From Odontocerum albicorne (taxonomy: Eukaryota > Arthropoda > Insecta > Trichoptera > Odontoceridae), in NCBI GenBank assembly GCA_949825065.1, contig OX463844.1:24027763-24091762 (forward strand): a stretch of 64,000 bases of DNA, read 5' to 3'. Below, in pieces: positions 1 to 11,525 of the stretch. The position numbers were made by a program, and so were the translations under genes. Under the pieces are notes generated by a model. That model did not search any database. It saw nothing but the letters and a program-made list of their open reading frames with translations, and was not told the origin of the DNA. Positions within the stretch are counted from its first letter, which is position 1. Each line of letters opens with the position of its first letter.

Positions 1-2210
1 ATCTTTTCCGACGAGTTTGAATTTGATGTCATTCCTGTCAGAAATTAAAAGATTTAACAAAATACCCTTTAGATCTCTCCTCACGCTTAAAACGTAGTAT
101 CCCAATATGTCTAGAAGAGTATTATAGGATAGTGCCACAGGTAGAAACTGAACTCATGCAAGTAGATATCTTAAAAAGTGTTTTTAATTTTTCTACTATT
201 TTAGTCACAAACTTCCCACGGATCCACATCAATATTTCCATTTTGGCTTGTTACGTATCAGCGCACTGTAGAGGGATCCTAGAACCTCTCCCTCGCTTTG
301 TTTAATTTTTCAATATAAAATATTCAAGTCCCTTTTTCGAGGCATCAGCTTTTTACATTATCTACGATATAAAATGATCTAGGTAGGCCTTTATCTCGTG
401 TCAATTTTTAGGAATGTTGTATAGTTAATTCTAGGGTGGGATGATTAATGCCCTCATCAACCAGAGAGATCTCATTGAGAGACACGTTCACTTCGAAATT
501 AGTATATATGATATCACACCAATTATTACCTGAGTTGATGATCTTGTTAATTTGGGCCAGGGAGTACTTGTAGAATGAGCAAATATGATGTATTTCGTAC
601 AAAATCTCTTGTCGTCTATGCCAATGCAAATATTGGAGTCACTATAATAATAATTTTTCTTCGACAAATTAAATCAAAACGGACTATATCATATACACTT
701 CCGAATTGAGCTGTACATTAGTTTGTTAGAGAATTAGACAATTAAACACAAATATCCTCATTGTTCATTTCTAATAGTAACACTATCCATCTGGAGGCAA
801 TCGGTTTCCTTGATCACTACCAATACACCACCTCCGCGCTTGTGGTTATCTAGTTTCACGGTAGCATCTAAATAGTCGTAATGTTAATCTATCATCAAAA
901 AGCTCATGGTTGTTCAATGAAACATTCAACCAGGTCTCTGAAAACGCTCTATGTCCAGAAGTTGTCAAGATATTAAAAAATATATTTTTGGCTTCAAATC
1001 TCAAAAGTTAGTGATGCCGACTTGGCATAACATATGACGTCTCCGCATGTAGTCATTCAATCCTTGGTTTACGAGGGGCTCAAAAACTAGTAAATCATTT
1101 CTTGATAAATGTTTTACTTGATCATGCTTTGGAGTAATATTACTATTGGGGTTCGATTTTATACCTAATTTAAATAACGCGTAATCCCCCGTGAATTAAT
1201 TTTCGTAAATGTGAACGAGGCTGTATCGTCATTTTTTGTTTAAGTATAAGTTACTCGTACTAACTCACCACTGTCTAAAGGGTAGGTACTGATAAAAGTA
1301 CTAAAACTTTCTCTCAGTTTTTGATAGAATATCTAAGCGTGATTTTTTCAGTCTTTTCAACTCCATTCAATCGCATTATGTTGTAGATAGCTCAACGACC
1401 ACTGTCGCTGTTGTTATACGAGTATATCTATGATGCTGGCACCTTAATAATCTTTTGGAATTCTGCCCCGTCCCTCCACATCCATATTTTTGATCAAATC
1501 AAAATACTTCTTTCTATACACATATTAACTTATAATATTAATCATAATCTACATTGTCATAAAAGCACACATATTTATTTATTTATTTTGAAAATTTGCT
1601 TTAGGACATCTCGTGATAGTTGTCTAGTCATTCATCTTTTCTTTGCAAGTAAATATTTGATATTGTTTATATTAGGTTAAAGGATTCAGATAATATTTAT
1701 CATATATGCTCATTCAGTTAATCCAATCTGCGATTATTTATTATTTGTAAGTCACATAAAATAGGGGAAAATTGTTGCATTTAATATTTGAAACTGTAAG
1801 TGTCAACTAAAAGAGTGTGATCTCCTTTCTCTCTTTCTCTCTCTTTACTTTTCGAGACATTGAATTTGTGCTTAGACATGCTGCTTCACTTCCTTGTCTT
1901 GAGGCCAGTATTTTTTATCATATTTTTCTTAGGCAGTATTTTTGCTACATAAATGACCAATTATTTATACGATGATCAAAACATGTCATATAATCTATTT
2001 TTGTTATCAATCTTCGATAAATTAATATTATTATATATGGAGTCATTTGGTTTTATCCAGTGTGTAAACATCGACTGGATTATGTTGAAACTCAATCATA
2101 TAATCCAACTATTGATATCATTGTCATGACAAATCAATTTGATTACTCATTGAGCGACCAGACTAGTCGATGGGTTGATGCAGCACAGGCCATGATAGAA
2201 GGTAGTGGTA
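1..2210. other. AT-rich stretch, no gene seen
   Basis: No recognisable coding, RNA or repeat feature. The two longest ORFs here (408-629 minus, 73 codons; 1411-1680 plus, 89 codons) have low-complexity or hydrophobic composition and no family resemblance, so they look like chance. A CT-rich run lies at about 1824-1848. Two copies of the octamer TACGAGTA/TACTCGTA occur at 1252 and 1417. Confidence 0.6.
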
Positions 2211-2390
2211 TGACTGCCGGTTGAACTTAGCTTAGCTTAGTAATCGTCCGCGCGGGTACGTGCGCGGACTTTATTTGGAGCAGCTTAGAATTTGAAGTTT
2301 TGCGATATGCGTTCGGGTAGCGGTAAATGACGAATTGACTCGGGTGTACAGAATCAGGGTGGAAAGCTAAGCGAGCAGTGGGTTATGTGG
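2211..2390. other. GC-richer block with a hairpin
   Basis: This block is clearly less AT-rich than its surroundings and contains several CpG. An inverted repeat lies at 2246-2269: arms GTCCGCGC and GCGCGGAC around an 8-nt spacer. AGCTTAG-type strings recur upstream, and a related AGCTAAG lies downstream. No ORF or RNA family is recognised. It could be a regulatory element or an old repeat; I cannot tell which. Confidence 0.35.
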
Positions 2391-3582
2391 TTTGTAATAT
2401 CTCAACACAAAGATAACCTTATCAAGTTATAGATGTCAAGTTAACTGAAATATACAAATTAGGTTAAGAAATAATTTAAGTTTTATTATAACATAGAACG
2501 TTCAACAAATTGGCTATCTATTTATTTATTGACAAACTAAACGACACCTAAGTGTTGTTACATGTCACAGTAACAACTATGAAACCAAAATAACTTAGTA
2601 ATACGTTTAAAATAAATCGATGTTAGTATAACACGCAAAGAAGACAAATTATCAAATACTCGTACAATAAATTCATTTCAAGCGACAATCTTGAGTAGAC
2701 AAAAATAAATTTGTCACTAATTCAAGGAGAATAAGAAATCATAGGGAAATTACACTAAAAAGTACATAGTGAATACACTTGAGCTCTGAAGTACACTTGA
2801 GCTCAAAACTGTGGTGTATATTAAAAATATCAACCAAACAAAAAATGCTATATTTTTGTGTTGCCTTTTTCAGTTTAGTCTGTAGCAAAAGACCCTAGCA
2901 CAATACATCCTGTTTTCATTTATTCGTTTTTCTTTCATTAGTTCGTAATTAATTATTCCTATTTGTTTTATAACCCGCCTTCAAAAGACGCGGATTTTTT
3001 TACAACCATCGATTAGCAATAAAATAAACGTTAAAAGAAATTTGAATGATTTTATAGTCCTTGTAATTACCGCATAGGCTTGCGAAGCAACCGAAGTAAG
3101 TTTGAATGATGAAATAAGGTACGTAAAAAACATGAACGTTTTTATAAAATTATATATAAAATCAACTCTTATTTTTCCGTTTAAAATAAATGATGTTAAT
3201 TTTGTTGGTTCGACGAGTGTTGAGGTGGATTGTTTTTATCTAACGCCTGTTTAAACACTATTTTTTTGTAGGAAAAAATCGAAACAACTGATACTTGAAA
3301 AGATAAAAAGTGATATAGAGCGGAAATGTTTCAAGCCGCTATAGAAAACATCTCAACTGTTGAATGCGGCTTGAACAAACCCCAAATGTCATGTGGCTCA
3401 ACGCTAGGAGATTTTGATGCAACGTTATTTTGAAAACGAAAATTGTTTACAAAATTTTATATATTTCTTTCAATAGTGACTCATTGCTCCTTAATTTGAC
3501 AAAAATCACTATTCAAAATCAATTATTGTGTACATATTTTAATAAAATAACATATATCATCATCATTATGATCATCGCCATG
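2391..3582. other. AT-rich stretch, no gene seen
   Basis: Nothing recognisable. A 13-bp word (TACACTTGAGCTC) is repeated in close succession around 2774-2807. The ORF at 3430-3615 plus is low-complexity and probably not coding. Confidence 0.55.
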
Positions 3583-3596
3583 CCCCCCCCCCCCCC
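3583..3596. repeat. Homopolymer run (C)14
   Basis: Fourteen consecutive C bases. Poly-C of this length is rare in AT-rich DNA and may be prone to length error in assembly. Confidence 0.9.
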
Positions 3597-3639
3597 TATT
3601 GGAATAGAAAGATAGAATAATTAAATTAAATTATGGAAC

Positions 3640-3910
3640 ACCTTTTTCGCTTCTGCTGCGTTCATAAACCTCGTCATGCGAACTCTTCCATTATAAAGGC
3701 TTTTTACTCTTTCACAATTTTATTTTGATAATGATGCCACATTTTCCAGGTCGTGCCAAACTTCTAGGCCATTCTATACTACTCGATAAGATTATTTTTG
3801 TAAATCTTTCATGATTCATTCTATCTACGTGGCCGAACCATCTCAATTCTATTTTCTTCAACTTAATAACTGTAACCTATTTCAATCCGTATTATTTTCT
3901 AATGTCCTCG
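3640..3910 (-). mobile_element. RTE-like non-LTR retrotransposon fragment (C-terminal)
   Basis: On the minus strand the peptide LRWFGHVDRMNHERFTK can be read around 3780-3870. The pattern (L)RWFGHV.RM is a hallmark of the region downstream of the RT domain in RTE-like retroelements of arthropods. The reading frame is broken and no start or 3' tail is clear, so this is a dead 5'-truncated piece. It probably belongs to the same broad group as the fragments at 12.1, 44.0, 47.6 and 59 kb. Family level is recognised by eye only. Confidence 0.6.
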
Positions 3911-4370
3911 TTCTTTATTCTGGCATGCATGTGAAAATAATGTGTAACTTTATTTTTGTTATAAAGATGTGAAATCACGTTTTTGTTATAAATAATGTGA
4001 AACTATATTTTTCCATATTTTTTATTAACGTGTGAAAAAATGAAGAATTTTCCATATTTTATTTTCCTAAAAAATACGTCAAAGTTAATTGACTCCTAAA
4101 ACAATTTAATTTTTTAAATGTTTCCGTAATTGAGGTCATAAAAAATGAAAGTAACTTAGAAAGTTCACCACCAGCCAGAATATGCCATCGACCTTCAGGA
4201 TTTCAGGACTGTTTTGGTGAGTTTTATAAGTCTTGTACTATTATGAGGATTCTATTAAGTGATAATGTCACCTATCGTTGATTATTTGATCTTAAAATAA
4301 GGTTAGCACATATATCTATTCTAATATGACTTGTTCTTTATCATTTCGGGATCGTTGAACTTTACTAATA
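3911..4370. other. AT-rich stretch, no gene seen
   Basis: No feature recognised. A short imperfect repeat of a TTTTTGTTATAAA-containing word lies at about 3951-4010. Confidence 0.5.
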
Positions 4371-4960
4371 TACATATCTCCAATGGTTACCGAATGCAAC
4401 ACAGCTGTCGCTCTCCCGTAAGATGTCGTCATACCCATCGCACGTAAAGAGGTGGTCTATGTTTTGTCAGCAAGGTCGTCCGGATTTTTCCATTTGACTA
4501 GATTGTCCCGGGACCAACCCACCTTTGTGCGGAGTCTGTTTAGGCTCTTGCTCTACGGTAGTCGAGGTTTCCTCCAGGAGGGAGGTCCTCATGCCTCCGC
4601 TATTCGTCGGGTATTATTGTGGCCAGGTCAGTTTTCCAGGCCGAAATGCCCTGGATTTCTGGCGTGACAGTCAAACCTACGGTGGTAGCTATGAAGTTCC
4701 TTTTTGATTTTAGCCTTTGGTACATGAGGTGGTATGGGTCCGTCTCTTGAGCAGCCTTGTGGATGCGTGCTGCAGTCTGGTGGTGTATCGTGGGACGGAC
4801 GATTCCAGCAATGACTTGTACTTTAGCGATCGGCGCAGGTTTAAGGCAATCAGTTACGATCCTGCATGTATCGTTCAGTGTAGTGTCTATGTTACTTGTA
4901 TAGCGTAATATGACTGTAGTCTCTTGAATCGAATTGGTTAAATTCGTAACCTCCGTCATT
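4371..4960 (-). mobile_element. Probable non-LTR retrotransposon fragment
   Basis: The minus strand holds a 119-codon ORF (4600-4959). It contains KVQVIAGIVRPTIHHQTAAR followed by IHKAAQETDPYHLMYQRLKS and is GC-richer than its flanks. Further downstream on the minus strand (about 4390-4460) the string TVDHLFTCDGYDDIL can be read. It resembles the QTVDHL..C zinc-knuckle-like tail found after the RT of Jockey/R1-like elements. The two blocks are not in one frame, so the copy is broken. Assignment to non-LTR elements is an inference from these patterns. The plus-strand ORFs over the same bases are treated as antisense shadows. Confidence 0.45.
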
Positions 4961-6002
4961 GAGTGAAATCAATTGGTCTTTCTTCTGTCTCAATTGGTAA
5001 TGCCTAGCATGCGTCTCTCCGTAGTTCACAATTCTAAGTTCACCCTGATTTTTGTTTTTTTTTTAGTTTTAATTATTTTCAAAATTATACCTAAAGATAC
5101 CAAAAATCGATAATTGAAGTCGAAATGATAATTTTATAACTTTGGCCTCTTCATAAAAAAGAAAATATAAAAAATAATTCAACGCCTCAATAAAAAGGAC
5201 AATTCATATTGCGATGTTTACAGAAGTTGGGTGAAATCTTACTGATGAGCAATGAAGAGGGATGCCGAGACAGAGATACTCGTAGATTACCAAATCGATA
5301 AACTGACCAACTCGGGAACGGAACAGGGTCTTCTGTGATGGCAGTACTCCGAGAGGTGCGAAGTAGGGAGACGTCATCATAGGCAGAGTTGGGAAGATGG
5401 ACCGGAGAGAGCATGACCTTCAGTCATGAGAAATTGACTAAGAAGAAGATGCATAAAATATAAAATCGAACACATTTTTAATTTGACTACAAAATTAAAA
5501 TATAATTGAGTTGAACAACCTAATCGATACAAACGAGATTTACACTGAGATAAGGAGGTTTTGATGGATACAGTAAGTACTTAACAGCATTTCCTGATTG
5601 AAAATTTATTTTGTAAAAAAATACTACCATCGTGATTCCGTGTGTAATATTTTATCGAAACGAGGTGGAGATAATGCCAGTCATCGTCTATCATTTCCTC
5701 CACGGTCTGCTTTGTAAAGCCAGCCCCACCTGAGCGTTGAACACAAATGTTCTTTTGAGCTTGAATGATTGATTCAGAGATATGCAAATGCGAGTCATTT
5801 TTCTCATCTCACCACGGCTTACAGTGCATTTATTCACCGCTATTTGCAATGCATTAGGGTTTACTTCGAGGTTTTACTTGAAATCATTTTAACTTTTTTC
5901 GTTTGCAAAATCTACAGCTATGGCATTTTGAATACATTTTGACAAGAAAACTCTGTTTTCTATAAATAACATATTTTTTAATAAATCTTTTATATCTAAT
6001 AC
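4961..6002. other. Unassigned stretch with two short ORFs
   Basis: A minus ORF at 5581-5787 reads IIQAQKNICVQRSGGAGF, then VEEMIDDDWHYLHLVS, and ends at a stop. Its composition is more protein-like than the background, but I do not recognise it. The region 5187-5430 is also GC-richer and carries an ORF on minus without recognised motifs. These may be remnants of mobile elements or isolated exons. No splice structure can be supported. Confidence 0.3.
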
Positions 6003-6210
6003 TGTGACCTAGTTGACCGCAATGATAAGATGATTGACTTCCGATCTGGTGGTTGCGGATTCGATTCCCGTTGATATCAAGTTTTCTTAAAGGGTTTCAG
6101 TCTGAATTTTACTTAAGGCTTGTTAAATATTTTTTCAGGTTGGTTGGAAAAGATTACCACATAGTCATACACCAGCCAGGTTCTGCTTTAAAAGTGTAAT
6201 ATGATACCAT
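6003..6210 (+). mobile_element. tRNA-headed SINE, plus strand
   Basis: The head contains CTAGTTGACCGCAATGATAAG and a Pol III B-box-like GGATTCGATTCCC. It is followed by the family body (AGTCTGAATTTTACTTAAGG) and tail (GGTTGGTTGGAAAAGATTACC ... CCAGCCAGGTT). The same order of head, body and tail recurs at 10.6 kb and 62.5 kb, and in reverse at 27.2, 52.2 and 55.6 kb. Confidence 0.7.
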
Positions 6211-6524
6211 TCATATACAATTTCAAGTATCAATCTTGTGTAAATACAATTCTTAATAATCGATTTAAATATTAAAAAGGTTGTATTTTAAATGTATTTC
6301 TTGATATTCATGTTTGAGTACAGACATTTTCTTAAGCTGCCGTTGTTGCTGAACCTCGAAATTCCCTCGTTATTTCAACGTCATTCTCGAGTTTCTCCTC
6401 CACGTCTATCATGGTATTATCTGCGAGAAAACACCCCGATCCTAAACGCTTACTCTCTCCCGCAGACGTTATATACACGTGGATCCCGCTGAACCGCCAG
6501 GTAAGTTTGACACATGGTTGCAGC

Positions 6525-7320
6525 ACGCTGACTGTTTTTCATACGTTGACTGTTGAGGCACCATCAAGCTTGAAAACAGATATCTCTCCACTTTCCACGA
6601 TCCTGAGCCGCTTGCTCTCTGTCTTTAGGCACTCCGCACAAAGTCAACGATTCTCGCATATGGTCCTTATATGTTAGCACTTCCTTTTTCTACCGACCCT
6701 TCACTTGCCCATTACTTCCCCGTATAAGACGCGTTTTGAGATTCCATGATTACCCATGTGTCTCAGTCCGTGATTATTCATCTCTGGTCCACCTCAATCT
6801 CGCATCTAAAACCATATCCTCTATAGGTTTATACGAGTAGTTGGAACGTTGTAGGACCGATATATTTATGACATGGTCTCTCCATTGAATTTGAAGAATA
6901 CGTTGAAGAAAACGGTGGTGAAACATTCAAGGTTTTAAATATGTCTCATATAGGAAACCTAAATCTCAGACTCGTAGAAAAATTTAAGAAGGACAATGAC
7001 TTTGTAGACTGGGAGATGTCCTTGCTATAGCGACGCGCTTCTGGGGCAACTCTTCAATTCATCAAGAAAGGAATTTGATGCTGGGATACTACCCAGATGT
7101 GTGAAATTAGGTAATTCTCTAATTGTACACCATTCACTCGAATGTTGAGTAGTTTTGATACCTCATTCTCTGCAGAACAACCTAAATAACTGATACATCT
7201 CTGTACAAACATTGATAATATATCAGAGATTTTCCTTTGAATGCGCAACAAGGCCACAGTCGTCTGCATGTTGCGACTCTGTGATGTATGTGTGGGCAAC
7301 TCAAGTTTGGTCACGCACTG
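6525..7320 (-). mobile_element. Non-LTR retrotransposon fragment, RT palm to C-terminus
   Basis: Read on the minus strand, a reverse-transcriptase palm box HADDCGLVAHSKENL lies at 7226-7270 (the YADD-type catalytic aspartates at 7259-7270). It is followed by VNGVQLEN and FTHLGSIPASNSFLDE, the usual strand after the palm. Further 3' come LQIQWRDHVINISVL, DARLRWT and finally LKLCGV-type text ending in REQAAQDRGKWRDICF at about 6540-6600. This is the conserved order in RTE/CR1-like arthropod elements. Several frameshifts and stops separate the blocks, so it is a pseudo-copy. The first half of the element (endonuclease, RT fingers) is missing, as expected for 5' truncation. Confidence 0.75.
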
Positions 7321-8222
7321 TATGCAGATTATGAATTCCCCTATCAGTCCTGTATCTCATTAAAATTGTCTTAACACAAGGTCTGTGTATCAACTACGAA
7401 CATAAAGGTTGCCAAAATGTTGAACGCATCTCTTGCCTGTATTGATGTCAAATACGTCCGTCTCAAATCTACCTAGTGAGACAAAACAACTAAGACGTAA
7501 CACCAGAGACAAAACATCTAAGAAAAAACATATAAATAAAGTTTGGAGTCAGGGTACATTCCTTGCCAATATTGGTGTTAAACACGTCCATCCGTAATCC
7601 ACCAAGTGAGACAAAATTCTGTTATGCAGCTAGGTCAGAAGCTTCGTTCGAAACGGCGGGACGTCAAGTTCCTAAATGATTTTCTATAGCGAATCTCTAT
7701 TCATTGAGTCAAAAATCTTGATTATCCAACAAAAGCGGCATAAAGACTCCTGCCCTGCTCTCAACTTTTGTTCTGCAGTGACTTTTTGGTAAATATCATG
7801 TACACTGTACTACGGGACGCAAGAAACCCAGCCTTGACAAAACAAAACTTCGCTGCAACCCGCCGGTTACACTGCATACAACGAAAGTGTTAGAAAATAT
7901 AATATCCCCTAAACTACGCGGAAAAAGTTGTTAAATTAATGTGGGATTTCGAACTTACGATCTTCTGTATAGATAGTCCAAAGCGTTAACTGCTCGGTTA
8001 TTCACATTTGGATGGTTTAAATTGAGTATTTCAAAAATACATATTTTGATTTTGTCGTGAATAAACACAGAGAAATGAAAATTTTAAATATTCAATACAC
8101 CAATCAAAGCAGATTTCTCATTTTTATTTGAAATGTGAAATAATCAAATTTACAAGAATGAATTAACAGATTTCATAATATTCGATGCTTGAAATACAAA
8201 GCAGACACGATTTTTTTTCATT
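7321..8222. other. Unassigned, with an imperfect duplication and SINE scraps
   Basis: A block at about 7432-7490 (CTTGCC..TATTG.TGT.AA, then CTA/CCAAGTGAGACAAAA) is repeated imperfectly at 7560-7617. At 7820-7905 a string like the SINE tail (CGGTTACACTGCATACAACG) is seen on plus. At 7945-8005 a reverse tRNA-like head may be present. No gene. Confidence 0.4.
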
Positions 8223-8594
8223 GTTGCATAAGTTTCCATGGCAGTTTCTGTACCAAATATATGTTTTATTTCTACATAATAAGAAATAAAATGGTGATAA
8301 TTTCAATCTCGTTTTCATCATATGAGGTGCATGGTCGCGCGGTAACGCGCTTGACTTCCGTGCGGGAGGTCGTCGGTTCGAACCCCGCGCTGTGCTACTT
8401 CCCTCGAACGACACAGGTAATTCTTCCGCCAAGTGTTCGAGGGTATAATGATACCTATGACTTCGGTCATATCTATTCTTTAAAAAAAAAATTAAAAAAA
8501 GTTGCATTAGTTTCTATGGCAGTTTCTGTACTTAATATATATTTTATTTCTACATACTAAGAAATAAAAGGGTGAGACTTTCAATCTCGTTTTT
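8223..8594 (+). repeat. tRNA-like unit between ~93-bp direct repeats
   Basis: Two direct repeats, 8223-8315 and 8501-8594, share GTTGCAT.AGTTTC.ATGG, GCAGTTTCTGTAC and AAGAAATAAAA. Between them lies a tRNA-like sequence (about 8330-8398) with CGCGGTAACGCG as a possible D arm and a B box GGTTCGAACCCC. A hairpin follows at 8401-8443 (CCCTCGAA ... TTCGAGGG). The tRNA fold is incomplete (T stem mispaired), so I call it a SINE-like head, not a tRNA gene. The unit may be a tandem duplication of a longer repeat or a SINE flanked by a duplicated target. Confidence 0.55.
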
Positions 8595-9232
8595 AAATCA
8601 TTCTCAAGACGGAATTTGAGAAATGTGAAACAAATTTTCTCTATTAAGGTTGATGGGCGAAAGAAATTGAAAAGAAAAAGCGAACTGATTGAAGTCCCAA
8701 GAGATCCCACAAAAAGGAAGTTCGTCCACTTGACCTATCCATCAGTTCCGATCGCAATTATTGATCTTTATATATTGACCTTGTGCTTGCTGAAGCATTT
8801 TCATCCTTTTAGAAAGTCCAAGGGTTCAATATTGTGCAAAGTAAGTGTACTTGTTTTTTATTTCATAAGGCATGAACGTTACCGACGATGGCAGAAATGG
8901 CTTCATTAAAAGGTTTTGTTACGCTAAATATCATCGATTACATCTGGAAATCATTTCGAGTATTGTGCTTAACTCCAATGTCTTAAAGCAGTGAAGGAAT
9001 TTCTACGCTCTTTGGGGTGTTGAACAATCCTAGCTATTCTCAATTATATTCATTCATTTTCTTTCTGAGCGTAGACTGTACCTTTGAATTTTTTGTATAC
9101 CAACACATTATACGTCATTCTTCACATCACCTTGTGCGGTCCACTCGGTTTGATGATCTTCCTGGCTCAATTTTATGTATTTTATCCTTATCGATATTTA
9201 AGAATAAACTGAAGTAGCATTATTTACATTAA
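8595..9232. other. Unassigned stretch
   Basis: A 97-codon ORF on plus (8616-8909) begins with a basic stretch (VDGRKKLKRKSEL) and becomes hydrophobic. No family is recognised, and it starts inside the copied part of the preceding repeat, so it is probably not a gene. Confidence 0.35.
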
Positions 9233-9437
9233 AATGTTCCTCGTCCTTAACATATTCTCCTATTTCTAATCCTAATGTTCCTCGTCCTTAACATATTCTC
9301 CTATTTCTAATCCTAATGTTCCTCGTCCTTAACATATTCTTCTATTTCTAATCCTAATGTTCCTCGTCCTTAACATATTCTCCTATTTCTAATCCTAATG
9401 TTCCTCGTCCTTAACATATTCTCCTATTTCTAATCCT
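9233..9437. repeat. Tandem array, 41-bp unit x 5
   Basis: Five head-to-tail copies start at 9233, 9274, 9315, 9356 and 9397, each AATGTTCCTCGTCCTTAACA plus 21 more bases. The copies are nearly identical (one C/T change in copy 3), so the array is young or homogenised. Confidence 0.95.
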
Positions 9438-9836
9438 AATTTTCGTAAACAGTTATCTTTTATTATATTTTTCGTTGGTTTTTGCCAAATGTTATTTTCC
9501 TAAACTAAGTTAAAGACACGACCAAAGATACATATATGTTAATGATTATAAAAATAACTCTGGTTGACTGCAAGATATTATTTTAAAATAATAAATATAC
9601 CAGATTTATTTGCATTGAAATATTAAATATATAAATTAAAGTTACATATTGTATAAAAATTCAATGATTCAACATTAGCACCCTCCACGGAGGCCGTAAG
9701 GGTCTCAGAGTGTCTAGTTGAGGTGGATCGGGTGAACAGACTGCTCTACCTCCATCTATTTTTTGGAGGGGTTGTTCATATATAAAAAAATAATATGTTT
9801 CCTCTGGAGTGAAGGTAATGCATGACATAATAATGA
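9438..9836. other. AT-rich stretch, no gene seen
   Basis: No feature recognised. A short GC-richer patch at 9685-9770 includes the near-palindrome CCTCCACGGAGG. Confidence 0.5.
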
Positions 9837-10094
9837 ATGGTGACATTAGGAAAGAACGTGGATTTGAAGACTAAGATGAATGAAGAAGAATTGAGGGTTA
9901 TTCGTCGGTATAAAATAATGATTGATGAAAAACTCACAAAAATAATGTATAAAAGTAGTAAAGAAAGTACGAGAAGTTTAGAAATAACTCGAGAAACGTG
10001 GCAGGACCAAATGATTCAAATTCTTATAGAGGAAATACTCGAAAACCTTTATAATAGGAGAGTATGCATGATGATGTGTGCTGGGATAGAATGA
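9837..10094 (+). mobile_element. RTE-like C-terminal fragment, plus strand
   Basis: The 85-codon ORF is lysine- and glutamate-rich and ends with TWQDQMIQILIEEILENLYN, RRVCMMMC. The end matches the pattern (R)TW.DQI..IL....VE...NRR.CM.RCM that closes the RTE-like copies in this window (compare NRRMCMRRCIYVKEA at 12.6 kb). I treat it as a decayed terminal fragment and not as a gene. The N-terminal part may lie outside the element. Confidence 0.45.
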
Positions 10095-10557
10095 AGTGGT
10101 GATCTGTTTTCTCTGTGTATCCCTTAATAAGGTTAAAACGTTGACACGAAAAGTGAGCTTTTAAGAGCAAATATTCGTGGATCGAATATAAAAAAAAAAC
10201 ATTCGGAGACTTCTTTCGTTGACGTGTAGTTCTTTCATAATTTTTCATTTGCATATAAATGTGTTAGCGCCATTAGCCTATAATTAGCATTACAATTCCA
10301 CGAGAAAATAAAAATTTGGAACTAATGTCGTGTGGTTAAGTTTTCCTTTGTGCTGTTGAAATCGTTAAATTATTGTTAAAACTTTCTTTGTCAGCAATTT
10401 GGAATTCATTTGATTTTTTCCAATGGAATTAAAACAAATCTTATAACTTTGCAGCGAACTATTGAATGATCTATGACATAGGTATATAAGTGATTATTAA
10501 GTTTTATAAATATAAATCAAAATATTCATTCAAGTTTTATTTTATTTTCAAGACTTC
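10095..10557. other. AT-rich stretch, no gene seen
   Basis: No recognisable coding or repeat structure. Confidence 0.5.
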
Positions 10558-10778
10558 CTATGTAGCCTAATTGATAAAACACCTGCATTCCAATGCTTTA
10601 TTAGGATTACGGGTTCTAGTCTCGTTGCTTCTCACGTATTTTTAAAAGGATGCCATTTTGGTTTAAATTTAAAGCATTTTAATGTATTTCTTGTTGGTTG
10701 AAAGATACTGATACAGTGCAATAAACTTATCAGGTTGTATTGTATACAATTAAAGTGTTATACAATAATAATACAATT
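10558..10778 (+). mobile_element. tRNA-headed SINE, plus strand
   Basis: The head has CCTAATTGATAAAACACCTG and a decayed B box (GGGTTCTAGTCTC). The body reads TTTAAATTTAAAGCATTTTA, and the tail TTGGTTGAAAGATACTGATA then CAATAAACTTATCAGGTTGT. It is the same order as the 62.45 kb copy, strongly diverged. Confidence 0.65.
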
Positions 10779-11019
10779 TTGTAGGAAGTATTATTTAACC
10801 CTTTTGTGGGAAGGATTTTTCAAAATTATATTGTATTTTTTAAAAATCTAAGGGAAAAAGCAATATAACTAAATACTCGTAGATGGAACTTCAACAAAAT
10901 GTTTTTTTCTATCGAACTACATTTATAAACATAAGTTGAAAAATATAGTTTTGTGAATAAAAATATTGCAATTATATATGTACGAGTATGTTATATGGAG
11001 AGTGCCGAAAGACTTTCGA
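10779..11019. other. AT-rich spacer
   Basis: Nothing recognised apart from two TACGAGTA-type octamers (10874, 10981). Confidence 0.5.
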
Positions 11020-11300
11020 CATCATGCAGAAATCGAATCCTTACGTACTTGGGATATGTTTCTAGAAATAATGATTGAAATCTGGAGAAGCTGGTGATCA
11101 TGGGGACAGTTAAGGGAAGATAAGTAAAAGGAAGATGTCTTATGAGATAGATGGATCAAAATAAGGAATTAATAGGATCCTCTTGAAGCTTTGCATTAAA
11201 CATGGCCCAGGACCGGGAAGGACGGAGACAGGTGTTGCGTCGAGTTTGAGACATAGCAGAGAACCACGACACTCAGCATTGAGCAGGCGATGAAGAAAAA
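11020..11300 (+). mobile_element. RTE-like C-terminal fragment (family B), plus strand
   Basis: The plus strand reads MGTVKGR, then GRCLMR.MDQNKELIGSS, then NMAQDRERWRQVLRRV and DIAENHDTQH. The end ...AQDR..WR..V.R.........HD.. is the usual close of RTE/craniofacial-protein-like retroelement ORFs. Stops interrupt it. Reverse copies of the same segment occur at 14.95-15.3 and 50.3-50.7 kb. Confidence 0.65.
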
Positions 11301-11525
11301 TGAAAAATTTAGATAAATTGCGATTTTTTTAATCTGCAATACAAAAAAAATCGTGTTAGTTGTAAAACGCATAAATTTTACAGTGATTTAGTATATCACT
11401 AACTAATAGTATATCACTGAATAATTTATCATAATCATGCATCTTGTTATTAATTATGACTCTATAGTAAGAAGCAAGTATGTAAAAAGTAGGAAGAATA
11501 ATTCCCAATATAATTTCCATATTTT
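11301..11525. other. AT-rich spacer
   Basis: Nothing recognised. Confidence 0.5.

Noticed and set aside
8330..8400. tRNA gene
   Set aside because: There is a B box and a possible D arm, but the T stem mispairs and acceptor pairing fails; SINE-like head is the better call.
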